Assembly: GCF_029854705.2 (NCBI RefSeq)
Contig: NZ_CP139035.1
Location: forward strand, 1,922,001 to 1,986,000
DNA length: 64,000 bases
Source of the DNA: Akkermansia sp. N21116
GTDB lineage: Bacteria > Verrucomicrobiota > Verrucomicrobiia > Verrucomicrobiales > Akkermansiaceae
Direction: 5' to 3'
The stretch's first letter is position 1; each line of letters starts with the position of its first letter. The position numbers and the translations under genes were made by a program. The notes beneath the pieces were generated by a model that saw only the letters and a list, made by a program, of their open reading frames with translations, did not search any database and had not been told where the DNA came from. Below are positions 23,550-32,804 of this stretch, one piece after another.

Positions 23550-24467
23550 TTAGTAGGAAGTCACAAAGCCCATGATGTCGCCTTGCCGGGCAAAGAGTTC
23601 CATGTGGCGGGAGGAGGTTTCGAGGAGGTCGTCGGCGAGGCGGATGCGCCCCGGTTCGAAGAACGTCATGACGGTGGAACCTCCGAAGTAGAAATAGCCT
23701 TTATCATCTCCTTTGCGGACGGGTTCTCCGGGAATATAGGTTTGCTTGATGCCTCCGACGCCGGTAGCTCCTACTTCGAGGATAGCTACTTGGCCCCATT
23801 CGGCGCTTTGTACGAGGGTGAGGACTCGTTTGTTGGTCCAAAGCCAGGAGAGGCGGCAGCGCAGACAGTATGGGGAGACACTGGCGAGAGGACCGGGGAT
23901 GGTGCGGGCTTTCCCGGGGATTCCGTCCGTGGGGAAGTGGAATCGGTGATAGTCTGTCGGACACAGGCGGGAGAGGATGACGGAGCCTTCGGCATATTGT
24001 TCCCCGAGAGACCGGCTGCCGAGAAGGGCCGGAAGGTCGAAGCTTTGTCCCTTGATGAAGACTCCGCGCATGTCGGCGGCACATTGCCAGCCCATGTGAC
24101 GGCCGTCGGCGGGGAAGACGGCAGTGTCCGAGCTGGGATGGACGGGGCGGGCCTGGGGTTTGAGACGACGGTAGAAAAATTCGTTGAAAGAGCCGAATTC
24201 GTGTGCCTGGAGGATAGATTCCTCCATGGGAATGCCGTATTCGGCGATGAACGGTTTGATGTCCTTCCTGCTGGAGGGACGATTTTTCATATAGCCCAGA
24301 AGACGGGAGAAGATGGCTCTCTTAATGAGACCGTGCAGGGCGATTTTGCCGGTCGTGGTTCCATAGATCCAGCGTAGGGCGGCTTCCGCCATGACTTGTT
24401 CCCGGATTTCTTTGCCGGTGTACCTGTCTTTATAGATAATGGGCTTGCTGGCATGTGGATTCGTCAT
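23550..24467 (-). CDS. psd: Phosphatidylserine decarboxylase
   Basis: A 305-residue enzyme that makes phosphatidylethanolamine from phosphatidylserine at the inner membrane. Conserved elements are FPADGR (Asp of the self-cleavage triad), DYHRFHFP (His), and FGGST near residue 265, where cleavage before the Ser yields the pyruvoyl group. The usual motif is LGST, so Leu is replaced by Gly here, a variant seen in some lineages. The gene follows menD by 48 bp on the same strand and converges on the glycosyltransferase gene. Confidence 0.93.
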   Translation of the reverse strand: MTNPHASKPIIYKDRYTGKEIREQVMAEAALRWIYGTTTGKIALHGLIKRAIFSRLLGYMKNRPSSRKDIKPFIAEYGIPMEESILQAHEFGSFNEFFYRRLKPQARPVHPSSDTAVFPADGRHMGWQCAADMRGVFIKGQSFDLPALLGSRSLGEQYAEGSVILSRLCPTDYHRFHFPTDGIPGKARTIPGPLASVSPYCLRCRLSWLWTNKRVLTLVQSAEWGQVAILEVGATGVGGIKQTYIPGEPVRKGDDKGYFYFGGSTVMTFFEPGRIRLADDLLETSSRHMELFARQGDIMGFVTSY

Positions 24468-24515
24468 GAAGGCATTGGGGCTGGAAGTGGCGATGGAGGG
24501 AGCGGTGATATGGCT

Positions 24516-26090
24516 TTATCGTCCGAGCATGCGGTAGAATGCTTCCGTCTGGGAGTGTTCCGGGGCAAGTTCGACGATGGCGAATCCGGTTTCGGGCAGT
24601 TCGTCGAGCAAGCCGATTTCATCCGCCGAGTTGATGCGGATGTAAGCGGCATCCCAGAGGGAGGCGACGTGTTGGAAGGAAACGGACTGGGGCTGGATAA
24701 GCATGCGCTCCATGGCGGGACTGAGGGCGTTTCCTCCTGGGAGGCGCCGGAAGATTCCTCCTCCACGGTTATTGAGGACGACGAGTATTCTCCTCCCGGG
24801 GTCGAGTTGCGGAAGCAGGAGAGGAGCATTGGCATCGTAAAGGACGGTCAGGTCGCCCATGACGGCCCAGCTTTCTTTCATGCAGGCAGAGTTGCCAAGG
24901 AAGGTGGACACTTCGCCGTCAATTCCGTTTGCCCCGCGGTTGGCCCGGACATTGGAGGTCGGGATGCGATGCTGGGCGTAGGCGTTCCAGAGCCGGATGG
25001 CGTTGGAGTTGCCCAGGAAAACGGAATCGGCCAGGCAGGCATATTGGGAAATGGCACGGATGAGGGCGGGTTCCGAGGTCTCGCAGGCATTGATGGCCTC
25101 TTCGATGAGGGATTCGCGTTTCCGGGATTCGCGAAGCAAGTTCATGCCGTCACTGGCGGCATCGATGTCTCCCAGCGCCTGGATGACGGCATCAATGTTG
25201 CCGCAGATGACGGATGAGGGACGGGCAAGGCCGGAGAATCCCGTGCGAGTGATCGAGAAGACATCGGTTCCGGGCAGATCCTCCAGGTCGCGCCAAAACC
25301 GGCCGACGGGGACATCTCCAAGGCGTAGTACGAGAGGGGGAGGGGTGGCGCGCAGGACGGCGTCTCCATCCCGGAGGCAGAGTTCATCCAAGTGTTCGCG
25401 GAGGCCGGAGGTGGCATCCGCGAGGACGGGGGCTTTCAGTTCGCGGGCAAGCCAGAGGACGGCATCCTGTTCGTCCGGGTCGAGTCCGCCGATCAGAAGG
25501 GCCATGCCACGATCTCCCCGGGTACGGAGTGCGGTGGCAAGGTCTGCCAGAGCCGGCCGGGGGTATTCGATTTCCGGAGGAGGAGCCGGATAAAATTCTT
25601 CGACGCGGGCGGAAGGATGGAGGTCGGGTTCGGGTAGGCAGATGTTGATGTGGAGGGGGCTTCGGTAGTCCCATGTGTCTTCTACCAGCGATTCGGAGAT
25701 ATCCTCCGGTTTTTCAATGTCGACCGTAGGGGCGTAAATACCGAACATTTCCGCTTGTTCGATGGCCTGGGGTGCTCCGGAGCCCCGGAAGTCGGCGGGG
25801 CGGTCCGCCGTGATGAGGAGCAGGGGGCGGGCTTGGTAGTAGGCTTCTACAATAGCGGGATAGAGTTCGGCAACGGCTGTGCCGGAAGTCGTGATGACGG
25901 CTACGGGCAACCCTGTGTCCTGAATGCGGCCCAGAGCAAAGAAAGAGGCGGATCGTTCGTCGAAGTGGGTCCAGACCGTTAGTCCGGGACATGTGGAAAG
26001 GGTTTGCAGCAGGGCCGTGTTGCGTGCCCCGGGGCACACAACCCATTCGGTGATACCGGCTACGCAGCATTGGGCGATGAAGGAACGCAT
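24516..26090 (-). CDS. menD: 2-succinyl-5-enolpyruvyl-6-hydroxy-3-cyclohexene-1-carboxylate synthase (MenD)
   Basis: A 524-residue thiamine-diphosphate enzyme of menaquinone synthesis. It joins isochorismate and 2-oxoglutarate. Diagnostic segments are VVCPGARNTALL (usually APGSRS), HFDERSASFFALG, TTSGTAVAELYPA, LLLITADRP and the C-terminal thiamine-binding region with VVLNNRGGGIF. The start MRSFIAQC is slightly shorter at the N-terminus than some homologues. It is followed by psd, so quinone and phospholipid synthesis genes share a likely transcript. Menaquinone implies an anaerobic-type respiratory chain. Confidence 0.95.
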   Translation of the reverse strand: MRSFIAQCCVAGITEWVVCPGARNTALLQTLSTCPGLTVWTHFDERSASFFALGRIQDTGLPVAVITTSGTAVAELYPAIVEAYYQARPLLLITADRPADFRGSGAPQAIEQAEMFGIYAPTVDIEKPEDISESLVEDTWDYRSPLHINICLPEPDLHPSARVEEFYPAPPPEIEYPRPALADLATALRTRGDRGMALLIGGLDPDEQDAVLWLARELKAPVLADATSGLREHLDELCLRDGDAVLRATPPPLVLRLGDVPVGRFWRDLEDLPGTDVFSITRTGFSGLARPSSVICGNIDAVIQALGDIDAASDGMNLLRESRKRESLIEEAINACETSEPALIRAISQYACLADSVFLGNSNAIRLWNAYAQHRIPTSNVRANRGANGIDGEVSTFLGNSACMKESWAVMGDLTVLYDANAPLLLPQLDPGRRILVVLNNRGGGIFRRLPGGNALSPAMERMLIQPQSVSFQHVASLWDAAYIRINSADEIGLLDELPETGFAIVELAPEHSQTEAFYRMLGR

Positions 26091-26329
26091 AGGAAAAGGA
26101 GCTTGGTTGTATTGTGCCAGCGAACGCGGGAAGGCTCAAGCCTTCTCGTGGACAGCCCCGGAGAAAAGATGGAAAATGTTTTGTTTTTAGCAAGTTGGGA
26201 TTTGGACGAGAGAGACGTTCCTAAAGTGAATGATGATAAAAAACTTGTATGGGAAGCTATGGGAAGACCCTTTTTAAGCTTGATTTTCACGGGATGAAAC
26301 GGTGTCTTAACCTCTGCATGCAAGGTCAT

Positions 26330-27952
26330 ATGGAACAGTTGATCCCTCTTTCCCGTCGTACTCGTTGGATGATTGTCGGCGGATTGGTTCTGGTGGTTGC
26401 CACTCTGCAGTATGGGACGTTCCGCATGGGATATAATCAGGGATGGGAGGAAGGGGCCGCGACGCCCCAGCAGAAAGTGATTCTCCAAAGCGATGAGAAG
26501 GCGATGAAAAATCTGGCCGGTTTTATGTCGGAATCTGCTTCCGGCCCCGATTCTCTGGCCAGTCTTGTCAAAAACAGGAAGGAGCGCCTGTCGTGGATTC
26601 ACGACCCCGTTCTGTTCCGCGACGTGTCCTGGGGACTGGGGCGCGATTTGCTGACTCAGGGACGAACCGATGATGCCCTGGAACTCTTGAATGAATTGAT
26701 GCCTGCGGATGCCCCTCTTACGGATGCTGCACGCTGGGCGCCCCGAGCCGATTTGACGGCTTCTTTGTTAATGCGTGAAAACCGCCCGGTCGAAGCCGCT
26801 TCATTCTTCCAAAGAGCTGCCGCCGGATACACGGAGGCTGCGCAAGCCCCCAGAAAAATCAAAGCTCTTCAGGCTGCCGGCGTTGCTCTGCTGGCGGACA
26901 ATCGCCAGGATGAAGCTTTTAAAGTACTGGATATTGCCCGAGCGCAGGCGAAATCCTTGGACGGAGCAAATGGCCGCATGGTTCAGGCTCGTATCCTTTC
27001 CATGATGGCTCGCATCGAACGAACTCGCGGGAATGCCGACCGTTCCAAAGCGCTTTTTGAAGAAGCGCTCAAACTCTGGCCGGAACAGGATGGAAATGGA
27101 GGGTCGGATCTTGGCAGCGCCCGTGTATGCATGGGAGAAGCTTTTCTGGAATCCGGACGGCTGGACGAAGCGGAGAAAATGCTTCAAACGGGATTGCAGA
27201 ATTTGCGGAAGAATGATGCCGACATCGGTTTTACCCTGGACGCTTTGCGCGGCCTTGCCCGCATCCGTTCCTCTCAAGGAGACTATGAGGAGGCTCTTGC
27301 CAACCTGTACCGTGCCGAAGGTGTTGCCATGGGGCGCGTCGATGTCAAAAACAATTTCTGGCCCTGTCTTTATGATCAGATCGGCTGGACTCACCTGTTG
27401 CGCAGCAAGCCTGCGGAAGCCATCGGGTGTTTTTCCCGCACGGTGGACTTTACAACCTGTCCGGAAGCCCAGGTTCAGTCTTGCGAAGGACTGGGGCGTG
27501 CCTATCTTGAACAGGGGGATCCGGTCAAGGCTCTGCTGTATTTGAAACAGGCAGCCCAGTTGAGGGAGTCGAAGTTTCCCGGAGAAACCGTTTCCCTCGG
27601 GCGCGTCTTCAAGAATCTGGGAATGGCCTATGATCTTAGCGGCAATACTCCGGAAGCTCTGGAGGCCTATGCAAAGGCATTCGATTACTTGAAGACGACA
27701 CCTGAGAATCCTCTCTTCATGGAAACGGCTTTGTGCAAGGCCTACGCCCATATGGAAAAAGAGCAGTGGCAGATGGCCGTCGATACCTTTTTGGCGGTTA
27801 TTCCTTTGATGGAGGGGGAAAAACGCTCGGAAAACCTCAAGAATATGGCAAAATGCTACGATGGTTTGAATATGAGGGATAAAGCGGATGCATGCTGGAA
27901 AGATGCGGGCTTCCCGCGTATTTCCGCTCCATCAAGGCGCTTGCGCCGTTAA
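26330..27952 (+). CDS. Membrane-anchored TPR protein (paralogue 1)
   Basis: About 540 residues from ATG 26330. In-frame starts exist upstream at 26249 and 26318, but the chosen start places the membrane helix (RWMIVGGLVLVVATLQYG) close to the N-terminus. The rest is helical TPR-type repeats (for example LARIRSSQGDYEEALANLYRAE and LGRAYLEQGDPVKALLYLKQAA), presumably in the periplasm. TPR domains act as protein-protein scaffolds. No enzymatic domain is seen. The start of the soluble part aligns with the next gene's product, so the two are tandem paralogues. Confidence 0.8.
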   Translation: MEQLIPLSRRTRWMIVGGLVLVVATLQYGTFRMGYNQGWEEGAATPQQKVILQSDEKAMKNLAGFMSESASGPDSLASLVKNRKERLSWIHDPVLFRDVSWGLGRDLLTQGRTDDALELLNELMPADAPLTDAARWAPRADLTASLLMRENRPVEAASFFQRAAAGYTEAAQAPRKIKALQAAGVALLADNRQDEAFKVLDIARAQAKSLDGANGRMVQARILSMMARIERTRGNADRSKALFEEALKLWPEQDGNGGSDLGSARVCMGEAFLESGRLDEAEKMLQTGLQNLRKNDADIGFTLDALRGLARIRSSQGDYEEALANLYRAEGVAMGRVDVKNNFWPCLYDQIGWTHLLRSKPAEAIGCFSRTVDFTTCPEAQVQSCEGLGRAYLEQGDPVKALLYLKQAAQLRESKFPGETVSLGRVFKNLGMAYDLSGNTPEALEAYAKAFDYLKTTPENPLFMETALCKAYAHMEKEQWQMAVDTFLAVIPLMEGEKRSENLKNMAKCYDGLNMRDKADACWKDAGFPRISAPSRRLRR

Positions 27953-27993
27953 AAGGCTTGATTCCTTCCTCTATATCTGACTCATTAAACTGC

Positions 27994-29601
27994 ATGAGTT
28001 CCTACAGACCCAGAGTTAGCCACCCATCCCGGTTACGGGGGAAGCGCCCCATTTGGCGTCGCCTCTTCAAATTGTTTCTATGGCTTGTCATTGCCGGGTT
28101 TGTGTATTGGGGAATTGAATATTGCTATACGACAGTACGGAAGTGGAGGGAACCTCATTACATTACGGTCGAGAGCCAGAAGGAGGCAATGGACAAATTA
28201 TCCTCCATGATGGAGTTGTGGAGCGGATCGAATGAAGAACTTCTCCAAGCGGCTACCGATTGGGAAAATCGTATGGCATGGATGAAGGACCCGAGAGCCC
28301 GCCTGGCTGCGACCCGCCTGCTGGCCGCCGAATTGGAAAACCGCGGTCTTCGTTCCCAATTCCGCAAGTTGCAGTTGTCATTGGTGACCCGGGATCTTGC
28401 TTCCTCGGCTTCTTTGCCTGCCGAAGAGCGAAAACTCGTGTTGAAGCATGCGCTTGATGTGGCCGGCTCCATGGCGGGACATGGCGATGATGCCGATGCT
28501 GAATCCCTGTATGGCGACATTGTGAAAGCCGGTTCTGCTTTTGATGCTCATGCCGTCGCCCAGGCGACGGATGCCCTCGTCGGCCTGGCAAGCAAGCGTG
28601 GCGCTACCAAGGAGGTTCAGACATTGATTGACTCATTGAACGGTAAGGTGGATATCAATGCGTTGAAGGAGCCTGATCTTATTAGGAAAGTGGCCGGGCT
28701 TTTCCTTCTTTCGGACAAGATTACCCGGCAGACGGAAGGAGGAGAGCCTCGCAAGGGCAGGGAACTGGCTAGAACTCTCCTTATCAATGCCAAGTTGACA
28801 TCCAGTCCGGAATGGGGGGTAATCTCTCTGCTTGACATCGAACCCGAATTGAAAAATCCCGGCACGACAGGTATTGCCTCCCTGTGCAAGACGTTGGAGG
28901 ATGCGTTAATTTGCTTCCGTTCCTCCACTTCCGAGGATCTTCGTTTCTGTCCGGAAATCATGCTGGCTATTGCCCAACTCAAGTTGCAGGACGGTCAGCT
29001 TGAACCCGCTATCCTGTGGGCAGGCCGGGCGGAAGGTGCGGCGCTGGCACTGGGTGTCGATATGCCCCGCATTCTGGAGGTCGGCAGCATTAAGAACGGA
29101 GTGGCTGCCCTACGTTCCGAATACAGACAGCAGATGGAGAAGAGGGCTGCGTTGAAGGAGGTGCGGGATTCGCTTCATGGCGCCGGAGTCAAACTGGCGG
29201 GAGAACAATGGGATTCCGCCATTGACGAAGCCAAGAAAACATCTGTACTGGCCGGCAAGATAGGTACGTTTGCCGATGGTTACATCCCGGCTTCTCTGAT
29301 GGTGGTAGGCAAGGCCTACGAGGGCAAGAAAAAGTGGGAGGAGGCTGCCTCCGTCTATGCCGATTTGGCAAAGGGTTGGGAAAGTCTTGAGGGTGAGATC
29401 CTCAAGACAGCGGAGGAAAACATGGCTCGTCTGAAATATAACGATTTTTATAAAACGGTGATCCGTCGTCTTGCTGCTGTTTTTCGCAAGCAGGACATGA
29501 TTACCAAGTCTAGGGAAACGCTGAAGCGCATCGGCGAGGGCGAAGGAGAAGAGGTCTCCCCGCCGGCGACGAGGGAAAGCCGGCGTTCTCGTAGAGGGTA
29601 A
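27994..29601 (+). CDS. Membrane-anchored TPR-like protein (paralogue 2)
   Basis: A 535-residue protein from ATG 27994. An upstream in-frame start would overlap the preceding gene and precede the basic, membrane-anchor start. The basic N-terminus (RLRGKRPIWRRLFK) is followed by one helix (LFLWLVIAGFVYWGIEY). The soluble part is helical and TPR-like. Its first 80 residues parallel those of the upstream protein (E/K-A-M-x-x-L...W-M/I-x-D-P), showing an ancient tandem duplication. The genes are 41 bp apart and likely co-transcribed. A scaffold in the cell envelope is the most that can be inferred. Confidence 0.78.
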   Translation: MSSYRPRVSHPSRLRGKRPIWRRLFKLFLWLVIAGFVYWGIEYCYTTVRKWREPHYITVESQKEAMDKLSSMMELWSGSNEELLQAATDWENRMAWMKDPRARLAATRLLAAELENRGLRSQFRKLQLSLVTRDLASSASLPAEERKLVLKHALDVAGSMAGHGDDADAESLYGDIVKAGSAFDAHAVAQATDALVGLASKRGATKEVQTLIDSLNGKVDINALKEPDLIRKVAGLFLLSDKITRQTEGGEPRKGRELARTLLINAKLTSSPEWGVISLLDIEPELKNPGTTGIASLCKTLEDALICFRSSTSEDLRFCPEIMLAIAQLKLQDGQLEPAILWAGRAEGAALALGVDMPRILEVGSIKNGVAALRSEYRQQMEKRAALKEVRDSLHGAGVKLAGEQWDSAIDEAKKTSVLAGKIGTFADGYIPASLMVVGKAYEGKKKWEEAASVYADLAKGWESLEGEILKTAEENMARLKYNDFYKTVIRRLAAVFRKQDMITKSRETLKRIGEGEGEEVSPPATRESRRSRRG

Positions 29602-29755
29602 TCGTTTTTTTACCTGACGTAAGTTCATCTCCGTTTCTGTGGGCTATGGCTCCCGTATGGGCGCGGATGCTCCGGAAACGGAGATGTTGTTTTATAGCAG
29701 GGATATTGAAACCTCAACAGGTTTCCTGAAGAATCTGGCGAATTGGATGAACGAG

Positions 29756-29794
29756 AAAGAAAAAAAGCCCCAATCTCAATGGATAGGGGCTTTT
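29756..29794 (-). terminator. Terminator after tRNA-Cys
   Basis: A stem AAAAGCCCC/GGGGCTTTT followed on the minus strand by a T-rich run. It begins 15 bp past the tRNA 3' end. The symmetric stem could also act on the plus strand for the TPR genes. Confidence 0.8.
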
Positions 29795-29809
29795 AAAATG
29801 AAATCAATT

Positions 29810-29884
29810 TGGAGGCGGGAGCGGGAATCGAACCCGCGAATAACGATTTTGCAGACCGTCGCCTTACCACTTGGCTACCCCGCC
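29810..29884 (-). tRNA. tRNA-Cys (GCA)
   Basis: The minus-strand sequence folds as a cloverleaf. The acceptor GGCGGGG pairs with TCCCGCC. The anticodon stem ACGGT/ATCGT carries the loop CTGCAAA, with anticodon GCA. The T-arm GCGGGTTCGATTCCCGC is perfect. The discriminator is U, as expected for tRNA-Cys, and the CCA end is encoded. A consensus promoter lies just upstream and a terminator just downstream, so it is a single-gene unit. Confidence 0.97.
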
Positions 29885-29897
29885 GTGGGGTGCGAAG

Positions 29898-29926
29898 AAG
29901 ATAGGGTTTTCAAGAAGGAATGTCAA
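29898..29926 (-). promoter_or_regulatory. Sigma70-type promoter of tRNA-Cys
   Basis: TTGACA (29926-29921), a 17-nt spacer and TATCTT (29903-29898) on the minus strand place transcription start a few bases ahead of the tRNA 5' end. The -35 box overlaps the stop codon of the kinase gene. Confidence 0.75.
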
Positions 29927-32667
29927 CGATTTTCTGTCGAATTTGTTGGCAATGCCTGTTGAGCCGTATCGGGTGTTGCAGGGAGGAGCTGAACGGCTCC
30001 AATACTGGTACCCGGAGTTTTGATGGTCATTTCCAGAGCCAGATTTTCATAGTTATCAAGTTGTGGAATCTTGATGTTGATGGTTTGGGGGAGGCTGCCG
30101 GGGAAGAGGGAGTAGGGAGTGGCAATGGCTGAAATGATTTTGCCATTTTGCGTAATGTGGACATCGGATATCTGGCATTGCGAGTTGCCGCCGGTGCTGA
30201 GGATACGGAGAGAACCGTCACTGAGGGCTTGTTTGCTTGTCAGTGGGAAACTCATGACGGTCGGCGTGTTGGGCTTGACGTACTGTGTTCCCCAGAAACC
30301 GATGATGTCTGCCGTGGGGTCGAGGTGTCCCGTTTTGAAAAGAGGATTGGTGCGGGAGGCCCATTCGAGCATGGCTTGTCCGATTTCCAGAGACCGCGGA
30401 GTTCCCCAGCCCTGGGTGTTCATCAAGCCGAGCATGTAAAGGGCGTAGGAATCGTGGTGCTGTGTGGCCAGGCGCAGGAAGCTGGCGGCTTGGGCGTAGT
30501 CCTGGGGGATGAGGGTTGTTCTGACGGGAAGTCCGGGGTAGAAGCGCTTTTCTCCAAGGAGTAGGGAACCGAGTCTTCGCTGGGCGACCGGATATCCGCT
30601 GACAGCGGATTTATACAACCATTTGATGCCTTCCAGCAGGGTGGTTTCCGATTCTGATTCACCGGAAAGAATAAGGAACATTTTGTATTGGGCCTCGGGG
30701 TAGCCGATGGCAGCCATGGTTTTGATGAGCGTGAGGCTTTCGCTCGTGGACGGAAGTAGGCTGATGGAGGTTTGGCTGTCGGCGCAGGGCTGGCTGAGAG
30801 TACGGAAAACTTCTTCTTCTGCAATGGTTTTAATAGCAGGATCGGGACCGGCAGAGGGGGATGCACAGATGAATTTGATGTGAGGATAGGAGGGGATTTG
30901 TTCTTTGGAGACGAATCCGTTGTCCATCATGGAGAGGAGGACTGGCATCTGTTCACCATTGACCGTTTGAAAGGAATATGTGTAAATTTCCTCGGTTTTA
31001 AGTTCCGGCAGGGCAGGAAAGACATAGTTGACTGTCAGCCTGCCAGGAACAAGTCCCATTTGAGCAGCATTGTCGGATTGTGCGACAACGTTGCCGGCGG
31101 AGTCCTGAATGACGAGGTAAAGAGGCTGGTCCATTTTCAGGGACTTGAGAGAGTCCGGCTTATTGGCGGCTTTATTCAGGTAGATGGAACTGATGCGCAG
31201 GGTTTCCGGCCTAGGGGTGGGCAGATTGGATTGTGCCAGGACGGTATCGGACAATTTGAGTCGGAAGGAGTCGATGCTTTTGGGCAGGGACGGGCTGTCG
31301 GGAGGAATGGAGAGTGTCGGGATGGAGATGGCTGAGAGGTTCAGCATTTCCCGTGGTGTGTCGAGGCGGATGGTGGAGATGGTTTCTTTGATTGTGGTGC
31401 CTAGGGGTTCTTTCTTGAAGATGTCGGCGCCGATGAAAACGGAAACTGCAATGATGAGAACGACAAGAACGCCCGTGAAGATGGAGGAAAAGGACGGGCG
31501 GAGTTTGGCTCCGGAGCGTGAAGTTGTCTTTCGGCTGTGTTCCGTGTCGCTCTGCTGCTGGTGGGAGTCTGTTGAAATAAGGGGAAGCCAGTTGTTTTTT
31601 TCGCGGGCGATGCGGAGTTCTTCGTGAGAAACGTTGATGGTACTCAGGTCGTCGTTGCCGGTGAGATGGAGGGATTCCATCCATTGGGCGGCGTTCGCGT
31701 AGCGGTCTTCAACCTGAGGCATGAGGGCTTTGTCGATGCTTTGCAGGAATTCCTGTGTGTAGCATGCCGCCAGTTCGGGCATGGTGTGAAGCGGTACCAT
31801 GGTGTCGGTCGAGAGGCGGACTTCCGCCCGTTCCGGGGGATTGCCTGTGAGGAGGGCGTAAAATGTGGCGCCGAGTGAGTAGAGATCGCTCCATGCACCG
31901 ATATTGCTGAGACCGAGGGCTTGCTCCGGAGAGGAGTACCCGTGGGTTGTCAGGACGGTCAGGGAGGTGAGTTTGGAGGCGTGCCGCGCTGCGCCGAAGT
32001 CAATGAGGATGGGCATGCCTTCCCGGGTGAGGAGGATGTTGCCCGGTTTGATATCCCGGTGGAAGATGTCTTTGCCGTGGAGGTAGTGCAGGATGTCCAG
32101 AAGGCGGAAGAGCAGGCCTTTCATCTCGTCTTCCGTGTATCTCTTGCCGGTGGTCATCAAGCGGTCTCCCAGATAGTCGAGGGAGAGGCCGTTGATGTAT
32201 TCCATGGCGAAGTAGGCGGTGCCGTTGGTCTCGAAGATGGAAAGGATTTTGACGATACCGGGATGGTCCAGTTCAGCGATGGTCCGGGCTTCGTTGAGGA
32301 AGTTGCGGAGTGCCCAGTTGTAGTTTTCAATGTCGTGCTGGTTATTGGGCACGATAAGGCCGCTCAACGGGTCGCGGTGGGAGTAGGAAGAAGGGAAGTT
32401 CTCCTTAACGACGACGTAGCGGTTGAGGTAAATGTCTCTGGCTAGATAGGTGATGCCGAATCCTCCATTGCCGAGGACATGGTCGATTTCGTAGTGTTCC
32501 AGTTTGGTGCCGGAGACGAGTTCCCGTTGGAAGACGAAGAATTCGTCTTTAGGGGGGGCGGCTTCGGATTGGGGGCTCCCTTCCAATTGATGAACATGGC
32601 TGGAAAGCGTTTCGCGAACAGGCTCCTGTTCAGTTTCAACATGCTTGTCTCCAGTTTGTTCTCTCAT
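29923..32667 (-). CDS. Eukaryotic-like Ser/Thr protein kinase with Sel1 repeats
   Basis: A 914-residue membrane kinase from ATG 32667. A TTG start 66 bp further up is less likely. The kinase domain (about 60-345) is complete: glycine loop LGNGGFGITYLA, the VVVKE lysine, HRDIKPGN and DFGAA. A linker leads to one membrane helix (about 392-416, VLVVLIIAVSVFIGADIF). The exported part has a beta-type region, Sel1-like repeats (about 655-805, such as YALYMLGLMNTQGWG) and a C-terminal beta domain. Sel1 repeats bind proteins, so this looks like a surface-sensing kinase. The substrate is unknown. Confidence 0.9.
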   Translation of the reverse strand: MREQTGDKHVETEQEPVRETLSSHVHQLEGSPQSEAAPPKDEFFVFQRELVSGTKLEHYEIDHVLGNGGFGITYLARDIYLNRYVVVKENFPSSYSHRDPLSGLIVPNNQHDIENYNWALRNFLNEARTIAELDHPGIVKILSIFETNGTAYFAMEYINGLSLDYLGDRLMTTGKRYTEDEMKGLLFRLLDILHYLHGKDIFHRDIKPGNILLTREGMPILIDFGAARHASKLTSLTVLTTHGYSSPEQALGLSNIGAWSDLYSLGATFYALLTGNPPERAEVRLSTDTMVPLHTMPELAACYTQEFLQSIDKALMPQVEDRYANAAQWMESLHLTGNDDLSTINVSHEELRIAREKNNWLPLISTDSHQQQSDTEHSRKTTSRSGAKLRPSFSSIFTGVLVVLIIAVSVFIGADIFKKEPLGTTIKETISTIRLDTPREMLNLSAISIPTLSIPPDSPSLPKSIDSFRLKLSDTVLAQSNLPTPRPETLRISSIYLNKAANKPDSLKSLKMDQPLYLVIQDSAGNVVAQSDNAAQMGLVPGRLTVNYVFPALPELKTEEIYTYSFQTVNGEQMPVLLSMMDNGFVSKEQIPSYPHIKFICASPSAGPDPAIKTIAEEEVFRTLSQPCADSQTSISLLPSTSESLTLIKTMAAIGYPEAQYKMFLILSGESESETTLLEGIKWLYKSAVSGYPVAQRRLGSLLLGEKRFYPGLPVRTTLIPQDYAQAASFLRLATQHHDSYALYMLGLMNTQGWGTPRSLEIGQAMLEWASRTNPLFKTGHLDPTADIIGFWGTQYVKPNTPTVMSFPLTSKQALSDGSLRILSTGGNSQCQISDVHITQNGKIISAIATPYSLFPGSLPQTINIKIPQLDNYENLALEMTIKTPGTSIGAVQLLPATPDTAQQALPTNSTENR

Positions 32668-32742
32668 GGAAGTATCAACGGAAATTTGCTTTGTCCGCGA
32701 GGGAAACCTACTTCCTTTGTTTCCGATTTGCAAGAGAATCGG

Positions 32743-32789
32743 CTTCTGAATGTGTCCTATGACAGGGGGCAGCAGGACACATTCAGAAG
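32743..32789. other. Perfect 16-bp inverted repeat between kinase and fucosidase
   Basis: CTTCTGAATGTGTCCT and its exact complement flank a 15-nt loop. It lies 16 bp past the fucosidase stop, where a terminator would be expected, but no T-run follows on the minus strand. It may be a factor-assisted terminator or an mRNA 3'-stabilising hairpin. Confidence 0.7.
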
Positions 32790-32804
32790 GAGGAGGGGAG
32801 GCAT

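Noticed and set aside
23506-23550. A terminator between the glycosyltransferase and psd
   Set aside because: Only a 4-5-bp imperfect stem is present with no T-run, so it is too weak to report.
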